A stretch of 36,741 bases of DNA from NCBI GenBank assembly GCA_937926325.1, contig CALAZQ010000287.1, forward strand, positions 1-36,741, read 5' to 3'. How positions within the stretch are numbered: position 1 is the first letter of the stretch; every line of letters begins with the position of its first letter. The notes beneath the pieces are model-generated. The model made no database searches. It was not told where the DNA came from and saw only the letters and a program-made list of their open reading frames with translations. A program made the translations under genes and the position numbers. Below are positions 24,469 to 35,801 of the stretch, piece by piece. Source of the DNA: an uncultured Planctomycetaceae bacterium. Its GTDB lineage: Bacteria; Planctomycetota; Planctomycetia; Pirellulales; UBA1268.

Positions 24469-25467
24469 TCACCGCCGCGGGTGAAACTGGTCATGAACGC
24501 TGCGGAGCCGGCCCGAGTCGACGTGCGTGTACCGCTGGGTCGTGGCGATGCTGGCGTGGCCGAGCATCTCCTGGACATGCCGCAGGTCGACACCGCCGGC
24601 GACGAGATGGGTGGCGAAGCTGTGCCGCAGGGTGTGCGGCGAGATGTCACCGGGCAGGCCGGCGGCTGCGGCATGCTCCCGGACGATCTCCCAGATCCGC
24701 ATCCGGGACAGCCGATTGCCGCGGGTCGAGAGCAGCAGCCAGTCGGTCTGGCCGGCACGGGCGGCGAACCGGCCCCGGTGTCGCTCCAGCCAGTCGGCAA
24801 TCGCCGTCCGGGCCCGGCCTCCGAGCGGCACCACCCGCTCCTTGTTGCCCTTGCCGTGGCAGGTGCAGAACTGCTCCTCCAGATGGAGGTCGGCCAGCCG
24901 CAGGGCCGAGACCTCCGAGGCGCGGCAGCCGGTGGCGTAGAGCAGTTCGAGCAGGGCCCGGTCCCGGGCCCCGGCTGCTGTGAACCGCGACGGGCTGTCG
25001 AGCAGGCGATCGACCTGCTGCGGGTTGAGCACACCGGGGATGGTGTCATCGCGACGGGCGAGCACGAGCCGTTCGGCCGGGTTGTCGGCCACGACGCCCT
25101 CCAGCTGCAGAAAGGCATGAAAGCTCCGCAGCGTCGCCGCTTGTCGGGCGATGCTCGCCCGGGCCCTGCCCCGAGCCGCGAGATCACCGAGGAAATCGCC
25201 CAGGTCCTGGATGGTCACCGCCAGCGGGTTGCGGCCGCCGAGCCAATCGCCGAAGGCCTCGAGGTCGCGGCGGTAGGCAGCCTGGGTGTTGGCCGCGAGC
25301 CCTCGTTCGTGCTGCACGTAGGCGAGGAACCGGTCGATCAGTTCGCTGATCGTGACACCGGCAAGCGGCACCGGCTGCGGGCCGTCAAAGGCGATCCGCC
25401 GCCGCCGGGACGGTCGGGCCGGGCCTTTTTCGGTCGGTGACTTGGCGGTCGGCTGACGGCGGGGCAT
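24469..25467 (-). CDS. XerC/XerD-type tyrosine recombinase
   Basis: From ATG 25467 the protein has 332 residues: an N-terminal SAM-like DNA-binding domain (about 40-125) and a catalytic domain with the full set of residues. These are Arg182 (ATGCRASEV), Lys206 (CHGKGNKERVVPL), His278 and Arg281 (SPHTLRHSFATHL), His304 (MLGHASI) and Tyr313 (TTQRYTHV). Length and motifs fit the chromosome-dimer-resolving XerC/XerD group rather than phage integrases. No second Xer gene, dif site or mobile element boundary is seen in the window, so a housekeeping role is likely. It lies 53 bases after metH on the same strand. An upstream in-frame start at 25554 would overlap metH and add 29 residues. Confidence 0.9.
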   Translation of the reverse strand: MPRRQPTAKSPTEKGPARPSRRRRIAFDGPQPVPLAGVTISELIDRFLAYVQHERGLAANTQAAYRRDLEAFGDWLGGRNPLAVTIQDLGDFLGDLAARGRARASIARQAATLRSFHAFLQLEGVVADNPAERLVLARRDDTIPGVLNPQQVDRLLDSPSRFTAAGARDRALLELLYATGCRASEVSALRLADLHLEEQFCTCHGKGNKERVVPLGGRARTAIADWLERHRGRFAARAGQTDWLLLSTRGNRLSRMRIWEIVREHAAAAGLPGDISPHTLRHSFATHLVAGGVDLRHVQEMLGHASIATTQRYTHVDSGRLRSVHDQFHPRR

Positions 25468-25520
25468 GAGCGGCCTGTCCGGTGTGAGGAATCCCGGGTG
25501 GCCGGCAGGCTGCCGCCGGC

Positions 25521-29216
<3,696 letters not shown>

Positions 29217-29304
29217 GAAGCTTTCGTGCTGGCTGATAGTGAACTGAAACGCTGAAAAATCGGGACACGGGCCTCTGCCAGACCGAATCCGCCTGTGTTC
29301 GCCC

Positions 29305-29310
29305 ATCATA
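29305..29310 (-). promoter_or_regulatory. Candidate -10 element (TATGAT) for metH
   Basis: On the minus strand TATGAT, five of six consensus bases, lies 88 bases before the metH ATG. The matching -35 (TAGGCC at 17 bases) is poor. The position would leave a leader of about 80 bases. Confidence 0.3.
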
Positions 29311-29439
29311 GGCGAGGCAGCCGGGTCGGCCTACCGGGGCCTGTCACCGGGGTTCAGGCAACCTGTGCGCGGCGGGAGGGTGGGTGTTCAAGCGGTGTTT
29401 GCGGCCCGGACGAAACCAGCGTGCAGGGGGTTGGATGAG

Positions 29440-29874
29440 ATGGACGTGATCGCCGTATTTCCAGATCTGGCAGCTGAGCCGGTGGTGGCCGGGTCCGAAC
29501 CTGACATCTGGTCGGCAGAGCCGCCGGTGGACGTGCCGGCCGCCCCGCTCCCGCCTGCCGAGGCTGCCGATCAGCCCCCGCGACCAACTGCCGAACCAAA
29601 GCCGGAGAAGCGGCGGCGGCAACCTCGGCGACGCCGGGCAGCCGGTCGTTGCCGCACCGTCAGTCCCCTCACTGCTGTCACTGCGTCACTGCGAAGTCAG
29701 TGGGGCTCAGTGGCAGTCCTCGCCGCAGTTGCCGCGGCAGTCTGGACGGCCGTGCTCGTGGTTGAGCGGCAGCCATTGCCCGGCACACCGGGGAAGGCTG
29801 AGCCTGTTGCCGGTGTTCGGGTGGCGGCCGATCCGGTTGCACACGATGGAAGCGAGGAGACGTGGCGGCAATGA
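29440..29874 (+). CDS. Proline-rich single-pass membrane protein
   Basis: From ATG 29440 the product has 144 residues. Residues 10-55 are acidic and Pro/Ala-rich, 57-72 are strongly basic (EKRRRQPRRRR), and one transmembrane helix follows at about 88-108 (SVAVLAAVAAAVWTAVLVV). A short polar tail ends the chain. Under the positive-inside rule the basic segment should stay in the cytoplasm. No known domain was recognised. Its stop overlaps the ATG of an NTPase gene (ATGA), and that gene overlaps an ExeA-like ATPase gene, so the three are likely one unit. I infer a membrane anchor for the two NTPases, somewhat as a BY-kinase modulator. An upstream in-frame start at 29365 exists, but its extension is not protein-like. 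Confidence 0.65.
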   Translation: MDVIAVFPDLAAEPVVAGSEPDIWSAEPPVDVPAAPLPPAEAADQPPRPTAEPKPEKRRRQPRRRRAAGRCRTVSPLTAVTASLRSQWGSVAVLAAVAAAVWTAVLVVERQPLPGTPGKAEPVAGVRVAADPVAHDGSEETWRQ

Positions 29875-30554
29875 CGGTTGACCTGCTCGATCAAGCATTC
29901 CTTCAGGCGACGGCTGGGCAGCAGCCGAGGAACGCCCCGGCTGCCGGGGCTCCGGACAGCAACATGCCCGTCCAGCCGGATGCGACTGCCGCTGGGCCAG
30001 CGGTCACTGCCGAGCCCGAGGCGATGCCTGGTGAGTCCGCAGTGGAGGCGGTCGATCTGACGCTGCTGCAGCTGCTGGAGCGTTTTCCTGACCAGTGGGC
30101 CACTGTTGTCACGGCGGTCGAGGAGGCCCGGCGGGCTGGTGCCCGGGTGATTGCAGTTGCCGGTCACCAGCGGGGTGAGGGCCGCACGACCCTTGTCCAA
30201 GGCCTCGGCCTGCTGCTGGCGGAGCGAGGTTGGCAGGTGACCTGCTTTGCGACCGCGGCTGCCTGGTGGCGGGAACTGGTCGGGCCCGAGGCCAGTGGGC
30301 GGCATTGCCTGCCTCCGGCGGCGGTTGGGGAGGACGATCTGGTGCTGGTCGATGCCGGCATCTGGTTTCCCCCGGGGCCGCTGCGGCCCCGGCAGCTGTT
30401 GCTCAAGATGTTCGGCTTTGACGGGGTGCTGCTGATGCGGCACGTCGACCTGCCCCCCTGCCCCGTGCGGGATGGGGTGATCGCCAAGGCCGGTCTGCAG
30501 GCAATCGGCGAGATTGTCAGTTTTTCATCCCCGATCCAGCAGAGGGTGGCATGA
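29871..30554 (+). CDS. BY-kinase/ParA-like NTPase with Arg in the P-loop
   Basis: The 227-residue protein has a disordered Ala/Pro-rich start (1-60), a helix (LTLLQLLERFPDQWATVVTAV), then a P-loop core: RVIAVAGHQRGEGRTTLVQGLGLLL. The Walker A motif GHQRGEGRTT (98-107) has Arg where the CpsD/BY-kinase and MinD families have Lys (GEGKST-like). VGEDDLVLVDAGIW is a Walker B-like strand, and GVLLMRHVD a later core strand. It most resembles the ATPase half of exopolysaccharide tyrosine kinases, but no Tyr-rich tail is present (the end is SFSSPIQQRVA). GTG 29862 is an alternative start, though its ribosome site is too close. It is co-translated with the flanking genes. Confidence 0.75.
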   Translation: MTVDLLDQAFLQATAGQQPRNAPAAGAPDSNMPVQPDATAAGPAVTAEPEAMPGESAVEAVDLTLLQLLERFPDQWATVVTAVEEARRAGARVIAVAGHQRGEGRTTLVQGLGLLLAERGWQVTCFATAAAWWRELVGPEASGRHCLPPAAVGEDDLVLVDAGIWFPPGPLRPRQLLLKMFGFDGVLLMRHVDLPPCPVRDGVIAKAGLQAIGEIVSFSSPIQQRVA

Positions 30555-31264
30555 CTGGTTCCCCATACCCGCCGATGGTAATGGCCGGTCGTTGTTCGTC
30601 CGCCGGATCGCTCGTCGGCAACCAGCAGGCGGCTCTCGCCCGGCTGCTCTATGCCGTCCGGCAACCGGGCGGGCTTGCCGTGCTTTGTGGTCCCGGCGGC
30701 GCAGGCGTGACAACCGTACTGAGCCGGCTGGCTGCAGACCTTGAGCAGGCGGGCCATCCAGTCCTGCGGCTTTCGGGGCGGAATCTCGCCGGGGGTGATC
30801 TCCCGGCCTGGGCCGACAGCGGTGCTGCGGAGGCGGTCCTGCCGCCGGCGGTGCTCGTCGATGACGGGCACACGGCGGCCGACGGAGCGTTGACTGCCTT
30901 TGTGCAGCAGTGCGGCGTGATGGTTCCGGCTGCAGCAATCGTGCTCGCCGGCCGGGGCAGGCTGCTCACCCTGTTGGCTCGTGAGCGGGATCTCGGGGGG
31001 CGGGTCCGGCTCCGGTCGGTGCTGCGGGCCTGGACCCGCGAAGAGACCGAGGCGGTGGTCGCCAGCCGGCTGGCGGCCGCCGGAGTCGGTCGTTATGCGG
31101 CTGCCGTCCCTGACGTCATTCATGCCATCACTGCCGGCATCCCTCAGGCCATCTGCCAGCTGCTCGAAACGGTCTTGCTGGTGGCTGCCACCCAGCCGGA
31201 GCACCAGCTCTGCTGTGAGGACATCGAACGGATGCACGAACGGCTCAGCCTGGCGGCAGCGTAA
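30551..31264 (+). CDS. ExeA/GspA-like AAA ATPase with a degenerate Walker A motif
   Basis: The 237-residue protein follows the AAA/ExeA plan: GNQQAALARLLYAVRQPGGLAVLCG, a P-loop GPGGAGVTT (47-55), a Walker B strand PAVLVDDGH (99-107) and a later VLAGRGRL strand; WTREETEAVVASRL starts the helical lid. The P-loop lysine is Val53 (normal GxxGxGKT), which usually abolishes nucleotide hydrolysis, while the Walker B region keeps two aspartates (DDGH rather than DEAH). ExeA-like proteins help insert secretin rings or act in polysaccharide export. There is no peptidoglycan-binding C-terminal domain. The ATG overlaps the stop of the upstream NTPase, and the 3' end overlaps the convergent flavoenzyme gene by 20 bases. 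Confidence 0.78.
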   Translation: MTGSPYPPMVMAGRCSSAGSLVGNQQAALARLLYAVRQPGGLAVLCGPGGAGVTTVLSRLAADLEQAGHPVLRLSGRNLAGGDLPAWADSGAAEAVLPPAVLVDDGHTAADGALTAFVQQCGVMVPAAAIVLAGRGRLLTLLARERDLGGRVRLRSVLRAWTREETEAVVASRLAAAGVGRYAAAVPDVIHAITAGIPQAICQLLETVLLVAATQPEHQLCCEDIERMHERLSLAAA

Positions 31265-32420
31265 CGGTCTCGTGGCGATGCCGGATGGCGGAGAAGGCCA
31301 GCGTTGCCGGGTGTGGTTCACGGCCGCTGATGAGCGCGGCAATCGTCACGGCGGTGCCGGTCGAAAGGTGCAGCCCCGCCCGGAAGTGGCCGGTTGCCAG
31401 CCAGCCGTTGTCGACGTCCGGGAGCGGACCAATGGTCGGCAGGCCGTCGGGAGAGCCTGGCCGTAGCCCGGCCCAGGTCCGCTCAGGATCGCCGAATGGT
31501 GTGTCGGGTAACAACCGCCGCAGGAGTCGCTCCAGCCGCTCGATGGCGGCTGGCGTCGTCGCGGGAACAAAGCCGGCATCTTCAATGGTTGACCCTACGA
31601 GCAGTCGGCCGTCTTCCCGCGGAATCAGATAGTCGTAGCCTGCGCCCAGATTGACCACCTGCGTCAGCAGGCCCGGGTTGGTGCGGTGCAGCAGAATCTG
31701 GCCTCGCCAGGGCCGGGTCGGAACTCGCACTCCGAGGTCTGCCAGCAGGCTCTCAGACCAGGCACCGGCAGCCAGGCAGATGCGATCTGTCGGCAGGGTC
31801 GCGGGCGTGTTTCCCGGCCCCTTCAACCGCACCGCCACGACCCGACCAGCGGCCTGCTCTAACCCTGTGACGCGGGCACCATCGATAAAGTCGACGCCGC
31901 GGGCCAGGCACGAGGCCCGCAAGGCGGCCAGATGGCGGGGCGGCCGCACCTGGGTTTCGGTGGGTAGCAGGTAGCCGCCGGCAATCGTGCCGGCAGCGGT
32001 GGCGGCAGCCAGTGCCGGTGCGAGGCGGCCGACGTCTGCGGCCGAAAGCTGTTCGTGGGGAACCCCGAGCCGCTGCCAGCGGGCGGCGTCATCGCAGAGC
32101 TCGGCGGCGGTGGTGTCATCGATCGATACAGCCAGCGTCCCGCACTGCCGCAGCCCATTGTCGATGCCTGTTTCGGACCGCAGGTCGTCAGCCCACTGGC
32201 GGTGGAGCTGGTCGCTGAAGACGGTGAACTGCTCCAGGGGGGAAGCATCCAGCCCCGGGCACGCCGCGGGCTGCGCGGGGAAAATACCGCCGGCGGCCCA
32301 CGAGGCGGTCGCTCCGGCAGCATCGCGGCTGATCACGGTCACGTCGAGGTTCTGGCCGGCGAGCTCCCGGGCAATCGACAGGCCGATCACGCCTCCGCCG
32401 ATCACGCAGCAGTCAGGCAT
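31245..32420 (-). CDS. FAD-dependent glycine oxidase-like oxidoreductase (ThiO/DAO family)
   Basis: This 391-residue flavoprotein starts with the FAD-binding Rossmann loop CVIGGGVIGLSIARELA (about 4-20). Its middle resembles the DAO fold (GGYLLPTETQVRPPRHLAAL), and it ends with RTWAGLRPGSPDGLPTIGPLP and WLATGHFRAGLHLSTGTA, which match ThiO of thiamine synthesis and related glycine/sarcosine oxidases. ThiO oxidises glycine to iminoglycine for the thiazole ring. No other thiamine genes are nearby, so the substrate is not settled. ATG 32420 is chosen (MPDCCVIGGG); the longer frame upstream overlaps the DUF3500-like gene. The start lies eight bases inside that gene's end, so it is likely coupled to it. 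Confidence 0.82.
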   Translation of the reverse strand: MPDCCVIGGGVIGLSIARELAGQNLDVTVISRDAAGATASWAAGGIFPAQPAACPGLDASPLEQFTVFSDQLHRQWADDLRSETGIDNGLRQCGTLAVSIDDTTAAELCDDAARWQRLGVPHEQLSAADVGRLAPALAAATAAGTIAGGYLLPTETQVRPPRHLAALRASCLARGVDFIDGARVTGLEQAAGRVVAVRLKGPGNTPATLPTDRICLAAGAWSESLLADLGVRVPTRPWRGQILLHRTNPGLLTQVVNLGAGYDYLIPREDGRLLVGSTIEDAGFVPATTPAAIERLERLLRRLLPDTPFGDPERTWAGLRPGSPDGLPTIGPLPDVDNGWLATGHFRAGLHLSTGTAVTIAALISGREPHPATLAFSAIRHRHETVTLPPG

Positions 32421-33453
32421 TTGTCGGCACCTGGGGGCTGTCAGCGATGTTGACCCAGACATGCACGTGGGGCGATCCGCGGAAGTGCCAGACGAAGGCG
32501 GGCCCTTCGAGCCGCCAGTTGTCCCAGACGCCATCACCACCGAGGTCACCCTGCCGATAGAACACCATCCGGCAGGCCTCGAGGCCCCCTTGAGCAGCCA
32601 GGCAGCGTTGCACCTCGTCCCGGTCTCCCGTCCGGAAGGGCTCCAGCAGCAGGGCCACCACTCGATCGAGTTCCGCTCGCTGGTCGGCCGTCAGCTCACC
32701 GACGGCGAGCCCTGGACGTGTGCCGCGACCGGAAAAGGCGATCGCGTTTTCTCGTGGCGCCTGCCTGACCAGTGCTGCGGCCCGCTGCCTGCCGTCGAGC
32801 ATGGCGAAGACCTCATTGGCTGCGACCGCCTGAGGCCAAAAGACGTTGCCGGGATGGGTCGGCTCTTCGGTGAAGCTGCCGGTGTCGTGGCCGTAGAAGA
32901 TCGGGCCGCCGAAGGCGACATGCTCGGCCGAGTCGCCGTCACACCGCAGCGTCATGTGTCGCCCGGTCAGCAGGAACTGGAACTTGCCTGAGCCGGGCTC
33001 GCCGATGAGGGCGACACTCTGCGAGTGGCCAAAGCCGCCGCAGTCATCTTCCAACTGCCGATCAAACCGGGGCTGCCATTCAGGGGTGATCAGGCTTTCG
33101 AAGATCTCCCGTACCAACGCCTGCTGCTCACCGGTGAAGAAGTCGTCAGCGATCTCCGGCTTGGTGGCCTGCCAGTTGTTGGCCACGCGAGTGCGGAGCA
33201 GACCGAACTTTGGATGCCGGTAGTCCCAGGGGACACAGATCAGCTTTCGCTGCTGGGGTGAAAGCGAAGCGTGCAGTCGCCCGGCGAGGGTTTCGGCGGT
33301 CGGTTTCACGGCCGGCTCGGCCGCGAAGAGCTCGGGCCGGCTGCCACCGGGAAGCAGCGTGCTCAGGCCGGTTGCAGCGGCAGCTGTGGAAAGGTCCCGC
33401 AGCAGGCGGCGGCGGGTGACGGTCGAGGCAGGCATGTCAGCGGCGTGGGCCAT
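32413..33453 (-). CDS. Tat-exported DUF3500-like protein
   Basis: The 346-residue protein begins with a twin-arginine signal (TRRRLLRDLSTAAAATGLSTLLPGG split as RRRLLRDLS, then a hydrophobic stretch). The mature part has SPQQRKLICVPWDYRHP and FGLLRTRVANNWQATKPEIADDFF. Later it has GEPGSGKFQFLLTGRHMTLRCDG and AFGGPIFYGHD, and near the C-terminus RLEGPAFVWHFRGSPHVHVWVNI. The pattern of a helical start, then GKFQFLLTGRHMTL and a histidine-rich end, matches my memory of DUF3500 proteins, whose function is unknown. Tat export suggests folding or cofactor loading in the cytoplasm. Family placement is moderately confident and not searched. The GSGK is not a convincing P-loop. Confidence 0.68.
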   Translation of the reverse strand: MAHAADMPASTVTRRRLLRDLSTAAAATGLSTLLPGGSRPELFAAEPAVKPTAETLAGRLHASLSPQQRKLICVPWDYRHPKFGLLRTRVANNWQATKPEIADDFFTGEQQALVREIFESLITPEWQPRFDRQLEDDCGGFGHSQSVALIGEPGSGKFQFLLTGRHMTLRCDGDSAEHVAFGGPIFYGHDTGSFTEEPTHPGNVFWPQAVAANEVFAMLDGRQRAAALVRQAPRENAIAFSGRGTRPGLAVGELTADQRAELDRVVALLLEPFRTGDRDEVQRCLAAQGGLEACRMVFYRQGDLGGDGVWDNWRLEGPAFVWHFRGSPHVHVWVNIADSPQVPTNA

Positions 33454-33531
33454 CGGAGAAACTCCTAAAAAGGTCGCGGGGATGAAGTCGCCCGCATCCG
33501 TTTACTGTAACAGTCGGGAGCCGCTTCAGGC

Positions 33532-34377
33532 TCACTTTCGGCGTTGGCAGCCCGGGCAGAAACAGGTCGATCGTTGGGCCTGCACGATGCGTCGGATGAC
33601 CGCTCCACAGCGGGGACAGGCTGTTCCCTCCTGGCCGTAGACCTGGTGGCACCGCTGGTACCGGCCCGGTCGGCTGTCGGCAGTGCGGTAGGTTTCATCA
33701 CCAATCGACGAGCCTTCCAGCCGAATCGCCCGCTGCAGAATCTGGCGAGTGGCCGCAGCGATGGTGTCGCAGTCGGCCCGGCTGAGACGGCTGCAGCGGC
33801 TACGGGGGTCGATGCCCGCGGCGAAGAGGATTTCGGCGGCATAGATGTTCCCGATACCCGCGGTCACCTGTTGATCGAGCAGGGCCTGCTTGATCGGCCG
33901 CCGCGAATGATGGACCGCAGCGTGGAGCTCCGTGCCGCTGAGCGTGAGGGCATCGGGGCCGAGCACAGGGGGGCCACACCGCCGCCTGAACTCAGCATCG
34001 CCGAGGAGCCGAATGGTGCCGAGCCCCCGCCGGTCCCAGAAGATGAGCGGCGGGCCGTCGGCAAACCGCACGATCATCCGCACGTGGGCTTCCGTTGGTG
34101 GCGGCACCCGCAGCAGCAGGCCGGTCATCCGAGGCTCGATGACGAGCCGTTCCGGCCCGTCGCTGCCCGACCCTCCCAGCCGTAGTACCGCCCGTTTGCC
34201 GGCCCGCTCGACGGCGGCGATTCGGCGGCCCCGCAAGCGGGCGGCAAGGCGGCCTGCCGGCGGACTTATGACCAATGGCCGCCGGGTTCGGCGAGGAAAG
34301 ATCACCGCTGTGATCGTCCGGCCGACCACGTCGCCGATCCCCCGGCACATCGTCTCAACCTCGGGAAGTTCGGGCAT
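33532..34377 (-). CDS. mutM: Formamidopyrimidine-DNA glycosylase (Fpg/MutM family)
   Basis: The 281-residue DNA repair glycosylase/lyase removes oxidised purines such as 8-oxoguanine. The catalytic N-terminus is MPELPEVET (Pro after Met removal, Glu next), followed by the beta sandwich with RAGKRAVL supplying the lysine. The helix-two-turn-helix with QQVTAGIGNIYAAEILF is diagnostic. The C-terminal zinc finger has CPRC and CPGC around VQAQRSTCF, with the DNA-contacting Arg. Length is normal (E. coli 269). A separation between Fpg and endonuclease VIII (Nei) types needs a tree; the N-terminal sequence fits Fpg. It is divergent from trpB. Confidence 0.93.
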   Translation of the reverse strand: MPELPEVETMCRGIGDVVGRTITAVIFPRRTRRPLVISPPAGRLAARLRGRRIAAVERAGKRAVLRLGGSGSDGPERLVIEPRMTGLLLRVPPPTEAHVRMIVRFADGPPLIFWDRRGLGTIRLLGDAEFRRRCGPPVLGPDALTLSGTELHAAVHHSRRPIKQALLDQQVTAGIGNIYAAEILFAAGIDPRSRCSRLSRADCDTIAAATRQILQRAIRLEGSSIGDETYRTADSRPGRYQRCHQVYGQEGTACPRCGAVIRRIVQAQRSTCFCPGCQRRK

Positions 34378-34456
34378 GGCGGGGACAGTTCTCGGGGCCG
34401 CGGGGCTGAAACCCGCAGGCTTGCCGGCGGGGCGGTCGAATCTGTGCGGCCAAGGC

Positions 34457-34462
34457 TACAAT
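34457..34462 (+). promoter_or_regulatory. Candidate -10 element (TACAAT) for trpB
   Basis: TACAAT, five of six consensus bases, lies 86 bases before the trpB ATG in the divergent gap with mutM. The same hexamer occurs ahead of proS. No good -35 hexamer was found at the normal distance. Confidence 0.3.
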
Positions 34463-34547
34463 CAAAACAGATCCGGCCAATGCCTTGCGGTGGTACCGCT
34501 GGTAGGCTCAGCCGGACCGCCGTTTTTCCCCCGTACCGGAGCTGCCG

Positions 34548-35780
34548 ATGTCCATTGCCACCGCGGCCGACCGCCCGCTCTCCCAGGTTCCCGATGCGCT
34601 CGGCCGGTTCGGCCGGTTTGGCGGCCGCTATGTGCCGGAGACCCTTTCGGCGGCGCTCGATCAGCTGCAGGTGGCTTATGACGAGGCTGTTGCCGACCCC
34701 GCGTTTGCCCGGGAACTTGATGACCTGCTGAATACCTTCGTCGGTCGCCCCCTGCCCCTCCTCTTTGCCCGGCGGCTGACGGAGCGTGCCGGTGGGGCAC
34801 AGATCTATTTCAAACGGGAGGACCTCAGCCACACCGGGGCCCACAAGATCAACAACACGCTTGGCCAGGCGCTGCTGGCCATGCGAATGGGCAAACGGAG
34901 AATCATCGCTGAGACCGGGGCGGGCCAGCACGGGGTTGCGACCGCCACCGCCTGCGCCCGGTTCGGCCTCGACTGCGTCGTTTACATGGGAGCCGAAGAC
35001 GTTCGTCGGCAGGCCCCCAACGTTCGCAACATGCGGTTCATGGGGGCCGAGGTGCGGCCGGTGGAGAGCGGTTCACGAACGCTCCGCGATGCCATCAACG
35101 AGGCGATGCGGGACTGGATGGCATCAGTCGAGACCACCCACTACATCATCGGTTCGGTCGTCGGCCCGCATCCCTTTCCGCGGATCGTCCGTGACTTCCA
35201 GTCGGTGATCGGACGCGAGACAATCGACTCGTGTCTGAGGCTCTTCGGCCGGCTTCCCGATACGGTTGTCGCCTGCGTCGGCGGAGGCAGCAACGCTGCC
35301 GGCATGTTCTATCCATTCGTTGACCACTCCGAAGTGCGGCTGGTCGGGGTCGAAGCGGGTGGGCGGTCGAGTGGGGCGGGCGAACATGCGGCCCCCTTGA
35401 GCTATGGCAGCCCCGGCATTCTGCATGGCAGCCTCAGCTATGTGCTGCAGGATGCCGATGGCCAGACCGACGACGTTCACTCGGTTTCAGCCGGCCTCGA
35501 CTATCCTGGGGTCGGGCCGGAGCACAGCTTCTGGCGGGACAGTGGCCGGGTCGACTACACCAGCGTCACCGATGCCGCGGCGCTCGACGCCTTCGACCTG
35601 GTGGCCCAACAGGAAGGGATTCTCGCCGCTCTCGAGACCTCGCATGCGGTGGCCTGGGCGGTCGAGGCGGCAGCGGCCATGAAGCCGGAGGAAATCCTCG
35701 TCGTCTGCATGTCGGGACGGGGCGACAAAGACGCCGCCGAGATCGCCCGGCTGCGGGGGCTCTCCGAAGCGGGGGCATGA
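34548..35780 (+). CDS. trpB: Tryptophan synthase beta subunit
   Basis: TrpB condenses indole with serine to form tryptophan, using PLP. The 410-residue enzyme shows [11 protein letters not shown], the PLP lysine in [15 protein letters not shown] (Lys100), [13 protein letters not shown], and the phosphate-binding [29 protein letters not shown] is a further family hallmark. It is the TrpB1 type that pairs with TrpA, consistent with trpA just 22 bases downstream. Length matches the family. The start ATG 34548 is followed by the normal leader-like segment before FGRFGG. No trp leader, attenuator or T-box was recognised in the 170-base divergent gap. Confidence 0.97.
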   Translation: MSIATAADRPLSQVPDALGRFGRFGGRYVPETLSAALDQLQVAYDEAVADPAFARELDDLLNTFVGRPLPLLFARRLTERAGGAQIYFKREDLSHTGAHKINNTLGQALLAMRMGKRRIIAETGAGQHGVATATACARFGLDCVVYMGAEDVRRQAPNVRNMRFMGAEVRPVESGSRTLRDAINEAMRDWMASVETTHYIIGSVVGPHPFPRIVRDFQSVIGRETIDSCLRLFGRLPDTVVACVGGGSNAAGMFYPFVDHSEVRLVGVEAGGRSSGAGEHAAPLSYGSPGILHGSLSYVLQDADGQTDDVHSVSAGLDYPGVGPEHSFWRDSGRVDYTSVTDAAALDAFDLVAQQEGILAALETSHAVAWAVEAAAAMKPEEILVVCMSGRGDKDAAEIARLRGLSEAGA

Positions 35781-35801
35781 ACCGGAAATTGGCAAGAACC
35801 A

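Noticed and set aside
24469..25467. Tyrosine recombinase as evidence of an integrated mobile element
   Set aside because: The protein fits the XerC/D housekeeping type, neighbours are core genes on both sides, and no tRNA target, direct repeats or phage genes are present.
29217..29439. Cobalamin or SAM riboswitch ahead of metH
   Set aside because: No B12-box-like or known SAM/SAH aptamer conserved segments could be found by eye on the minus strand; only a 5-bp hairpin and a candidate -10 element are visible.
32970..33005. GEPGSGK in the DUF3500-like protein as a nucleotide-binding P-loop
   Set aside because: It is followed by FQFLL rather than Thr/Ser, no Walker B follows, and the protein is Tat-exported, where ATP is absent.
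34378..34547. trp attenuator or T-box leader ahead of trpB
   Set aside because: No Trp-codon-rich leader peptide, T-box motif or terminator/antiterminator pair was seen in this 170-base divergent gap.
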